55,661 bases of DNA, taken from NCBI GenBank assembly GCA_016199935.1, contig JACQFS010000169.1, positions 1-55,661 of the forward strand, given 5' to 3'. How positions within the stretch are numbered: the stretch's first letter is position 1; every line of letters begins with the position of its first letter. This DNA is from Verrucomicrobiota bacterium. Its GTDB lineage: Bacteria > Verrucomicrobiota > Verrucomicrobiia > Limisphaerales > JACQFS01. This document shows positions 53,232 to 55,661 of the stretch, piece after piece. The translations under genes were made by a program, and so were the position numbers. The notes under the pieces are model-generated. The model was given only the letters and a program-made list of their open reading frames with translations. It ran no database searches and was not told the origin of the DNA.

Positions 53232-54215
53232 TCAGAGGTCGAACATCTTGCGCGCGTTCTCGCACAGAATCTTGCGCTCGACGGTTTTGTTGGCGGCGTA
53301 TTTGCGGATGGCGGCGATGGTGCCCCCGCCCTGGCAGCCGGGGCCGCGGCCGATGGTGTCGGCGCAGTCGGAGCCGTAGATGATCTTGTCCTGGTGTTTT
53401 TCGAGGAACCAGCGCGTGTGCTCCTCGTCGCGCAGGAGCGAGTTGAGGCCGGAGCCGGCGCTCATGTCGGCGTAGCAGTTCGGATAATCTTCGAGATACT
53501 TGGTCGTGAGTCCGCCGCGCTTCACCGGGCCGGTGGGGTAGAGGCTTTTCCAGTCGTAGTTGGCGTCAATGTTCGCCCACGTCGTCTGCGCGTGCATGAT
53601 GAAGTTGGTCTTTGGAAATTTCTCGAACATCTTCGGCAGGCGCTTGAAGCCGGAGTTGTAGGTGCCCTCCTGAAAATGGAGCAGCACCGGCACCGCGTAT
53701 TTTGCGGCGAGTTCGTAGAGCACCTGCGATTCCTTCGAGTCGCACTCGACACCGAACTTCTGCTCGCCGATGCCGCGCGCGCCCTTGATGAGAAATGTTT
53801 CGCAATGCTTGCGCGCGAGCTCGTGGTCGGTCACCTCGTTCGCGAAGAAGACGAACTCGTTCGGGTGCGCGTAGGAGAAGTCGGCGCACCACTGGTTGCC
53901 GCCGGTTTTCGCCGCGAGGCCGTTGGACTTGCCCATGTGCGTCGAGGGCGTTTCCACCGCCGAGCCCGCGGGCAGCAGGATGGTCATGGCGACGCCCATC
54001 GCGCGCTGGTGCGCGAGCATCTGGTCGTCGGTGCGGCCGTGGTAGTTGGTGTGCTGGTGAATGTCGATGATCGGCTCGGGGCCGGGCGCAGCCGTGGCGG
54101 AAGGGCGGTGCGCAGAGCGGGAAGCGGAGCAACCCGCGCCGCCGGCGGCCGCGAGCGCGGCGAACGAGGTGGTGGCAAGAAATTCGCGGCGGGAACAGGG
54201 CAGGGGCTTGTGCAT
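53232..54215 (-). CDS. Exported amidohydrolase (TIM-barrel) with Tat/lipoprotein-like signal
   Basis: 327 residues from the ATG complementary to 54213-54215. The signal region CSRREFLATTSFAALAAAGGAGCSAS has a twin-arginine motif and a possible lipobox Cys (GAGC), so a Tat-exported lipoprotein is plausible. The catalytic part is amidohydrolase-2-like: PIIDIHQHTNYH (HxH metal site), LLHFQEGTYNSG (His), FIMHAQTTW (His) and IIYGSDCADTIG (Asp). Members hydrolyse or decarboxylate small carbonyl substrates; the actual substrate is unknown. It follows the beta-strand-repeat gene on the same strand behind a terminator. Confidence 0.86.
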   Translation of the reverse strand: MHKPLPCSRREFLATTSFAALAAAGGAGCSASRSAHRPSATAAPGPEPIIDIHQHTNYHGRTDDQMLAHQRAMGVAMTILLPAGSAVETPSTHMGKSNGLAAKTGGNQWCADFSYAHPNEFVFFANEVTDHELARKHCETFLIKGARGIGEQKFGVECDSKESQVLYELAAKYAVPVLLHFQEGTYNSGFKRLPKMFEKFPKTNFIMHAQTTWANIDANYDWKSLYPTGPVKRGGLTTKYLEDYPNCYADMSAGSGLNSLLRDEEHTRWFLEKHQDKIIYGSDCADTIGRGPGCQGGGTIAAIRKYAANKTVERKILCENARKMFDL

Positions 54216-54275
54216 GAGAGTGCGGGGATACTGAAGTTCCGCCGCGGCCATTTCAAATGCGAAAGTGCGGGTGCC

Positions 54276-54317
54276 AAAAGGCAACCGCCCGGCGCGCCAT
54301 TGCTGGCGGCCGGGCGG
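54276..54317 (-). terminator. Terminator after the beta-strand-repeat gene
   Basis: On the minus strand CCGCCCGGC-CGCCA-GCAA-TGGCG-C-GCCGGGCGG is a near-continuous stem (54285-54317). It is followed by TTGCCTTTT (54276-54284). It separates this gene from the amidohydrolase gene. Confidence 0.7.
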
Positions 54318-54352
54318 GGCTCAAGCCGTTCCGGGAGACGCGCGGATCGCGG

Positions 54353-55661
54353 CTACGGGAAGATGATGATGTAGAAGCGGCGCAGATCGGCCGGCGTCAC
54401 CGGGAAGGTGGTGTCGAAACTGCCGAACGCATCGAAGTTGTTCGTGATGACCGGCACCCAGTTGGTGTAGGGGATGATCATGTTGGTTTCGGACATCACG
54501 CGGTAGAGGGCGTTGGCCGGGCCGCCGGTGCCGACGAGCTGAACGGTGCTGCCGCCGTAAACCACGGTGTAAATCACGGCCGGGGTGGTGACGGGCGGCG
54601 GCGGCGTCACGACGGTGATGGTGCCGTTGACCACCAACTGGCTGGTGTCCCACGTCATGCCGTTGGTCAGCGCGGGCAGGTTCGTTGCGCTGAACGTGCC
54701 GGCGAACGACGCGCCGTCGAACAGGTTGAACGTGTCGCCCGACACCAGATCGGGCCCGAGGTTCGAAACGGTCAGCGTGCCGCCGTAGGTGACCGCACCG
54801 CCGGCGGCCAGCAGGTCGGCGGTCTGGGCGTTGGTGCGGTTGATTTCCATCACGGTGCCGCCGGCGAGGGTGAGGTTGCTGGCGAGCGTGAGCGTGCCGA
54901 TGCTGTTGCCGGGGGCGATGGTGCCCGCCGCGGCCACGGAGACGGAGCCCGCGTAGCTGCCGGTGCCGCCGAGCGTGCCGTTGCTGACGACGGTGGTGCC
55001 GGTGTAGGTGTTGGTGGCGTTGAGCGCGAGCCGGCCGGCGCCTTGTTTCACGAGGCCGCCGCCGGGCGAGCCGGCGTCGGTGAGGAGCGCCTGGTTGATC
55101 GTGATGTCAAACGTGTCGCTGTCCACCGTCGCGCCGCCGGCCTGGACGAGGACTTCGTTGAGCCCCTGGATGAAGTCAGTGCTGAACGCGGTGCTGAGCG
55201 CTTTGAGCGTGCCGCCATTGAAGCGGAAGCTGGCGAAGGCATCGTTCGTCCCGGCCTTGAGCAGGCGCGCGGTGGTGAGCGTGCCGCCGTTGAGCTGGTA
55301 AATGCCGAGCGTGTTCGTGTTGTTCGCAAGCGCGACGCCGTTCGTGTTCGTGGATGCGGAGAAGCCCACCGCGCCGCCGAGCTGCGTGAACGTGCCGGCG
55401 TTGGCGACCGAGCTGCCGATGAAGTAACCGCCGTCGCTGACCGCGATCGAGCCGGAGACGAGCGTGAAGTTGTTCGACAGCGCGGGGGTCGAGAGGTTCG
55501 TGTCCGCGCTGGCACCGACGGTGAAGTTCGCCGTGCCGAGCAGCGCGAGCGTGCCGTTGTTTTGCAGCGTCGCGCTGACGGTGGCGGAGTTCGGGTTCGT
55601 GGAGGCGCGCAGGCGGAAGCCGCTGTTGCTGACCGTGATGGTCGCGCCGTCCACGACCACC
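54353..55661 (-). CDS. Autotransporter-associated beta-strand-repeat protein, 5' part outside window
   Basis: The last 435 residues or more; the frame is open to the window edge, so the start lies beyond 55661 and the GTG at 55660 is not a real start. The sequence is a low-charge beta-solenoid with PATR-type repeats such as GGGLVKQGAGRLALNATNT followed by YTGTTVVSNGTLGG, then APGNSIGTLTLASNLTLAGG and GGTLTVSNLGPDLVSGDTFNLF. The C-terminus (NFDAFGSFDTTFPVTPADLRRFYIIIFP, split) is of the type that ends many large exported Verrucomicrobia proteins. Role: a large secreted or surface adhesin-like or matrix protein (inference). A terminator follows the stop. Confidence 0.87.
   Translation of the reverse strand, partial: VVVDGATITVSNSGFRLRASTNPNSATVSATLQNNGTLALLGTANFTVGASADTNLSTPALSNNFTLVSGSIAVSDGGYFIGSSVANAGTFTQLGGAVGFSASTNTNGVALANNTNTLGIYQLNGGTLTTARLLKAGTNDAFASFRFNGGTLKALSTAFSTDFIQGLNEVLVQAGGATVDSDTFDITINQALLTDAGSPGGGLVKQGAGRLALNATNTYTGTTVVSNGTLGGTGSYAGSVSVAAAGTIAPGNSIGTLTLASNLTLAGGTVMEINRTNAQTADLLAAGGAVTYGGTLTVSNLGPDLVSGDTFNLFDGASFAGTFSATNLPALTNGMTWDTSQLVVNGTITVVTPPPPVTTPAVIYTVVYGGSTVQLVGTGGPANALYRVMSETNMIIPYTNWVPVITNNFDAFGSFDTTFPVTPADLRRFYIIIFP

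Noticed and set aside
1-55661. tRNA, rRNA or riboswitch genes
   Set aside because: I read the gaps between genes and saw no cloverleaf, rRNA-like segment or T-box. A dedicated structure search could still find a small RNA in the gaps.

Overview
The window is chromosomal DNA from a high-GC bacterium of the PVC group, most likely Verrucomicrobiota (Limisphaerales/Pedosphaera-like). The evidence is six sets of Pirellula/Verrucomicrobium-type cytochrome genes (PSCyt1-DUF1549-DUF1553) partnered with DUF1501 genes, a PVC-type membrane-bound dehydrogenase domain, many Tat/Sec-exported proteins, and an autotransporter-type beta-strand-repeat protein with a C-terminus typical of these bacteria. The assignment is by family content only; no rRNA or tRNA gene was seen.

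Layout. 1-879: the 3' part of argB. 949-20384: three cytochrome/DUF1501 sets on the + strand (949/4415/10152, 11757/14272, 15699/18867), the first with a 1916-residue ceramidase-LamG-dehydrogenase-cytochrome fusion. 20468-24137: a BNR-repeat enzyme (-), a beta-helix protein and an SGNH hydrolase. 24354-30241: a fourth set, split by an IS200-like transposase with REP-type palindromes. 30332-33176: an accessory segment with a RelE-type toxin-antitoxin pair, a lower-GC winged-helix/TIR-like gene, and a possible zinc phospholipase. 33273-39298: a fifth set with a heme/terpene-cyclase-fold protein between its members. 39441-43907: a sixth set whose cytochrome gene is broken. 43926-55661 (all on -): valS, an ADP-ribosylglycohydrolase cassette, cimA, a small membrane protein, an SGNH hydrolase, a PIG-L deacetylase, an amidohydrolase, and the 3' end of the beta-strand-repeat gene.

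How the genes fit together. The cytochrome proteins carry one or two CxxCH sites and export signals. The DUF1501 proteins carry Tat-like signals and resemble the alkaline phosphatase/sulfatase superfamily. With the lectin-like, beta-helix, sialidase-fold, SGNH, PIG-L and amidohydrolase genes, the island looks like periplasmic or extracellular breakdown and oxidation of complex substrates. The substrates are unknown.

The most unusual feature is a dense set of inverted-repeat elements, each with arms of about 23-33 bp and a short spacer, from at least six sequence families. Many lie in-frame inside protein genes, including three places in the essential gene valS. They recur at the same two protein positions in different DUF1549/DUF1553 paralogues. 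One encloses an ADP-ribosylglycohydrolase gene and supplies its start codon. One lies in the n-region of a signal peptide, and one contains a stop codon. The sixth cytochrome gene has lost about 66 codons at the position where its paralogues carry such inserts. This behaves like a protein-invading palindromic element system (compare the Rickettsia palindromic elements), possibly mobilised by REP-associated transposases such as the one at 28041. The mobilisation idea is inference.
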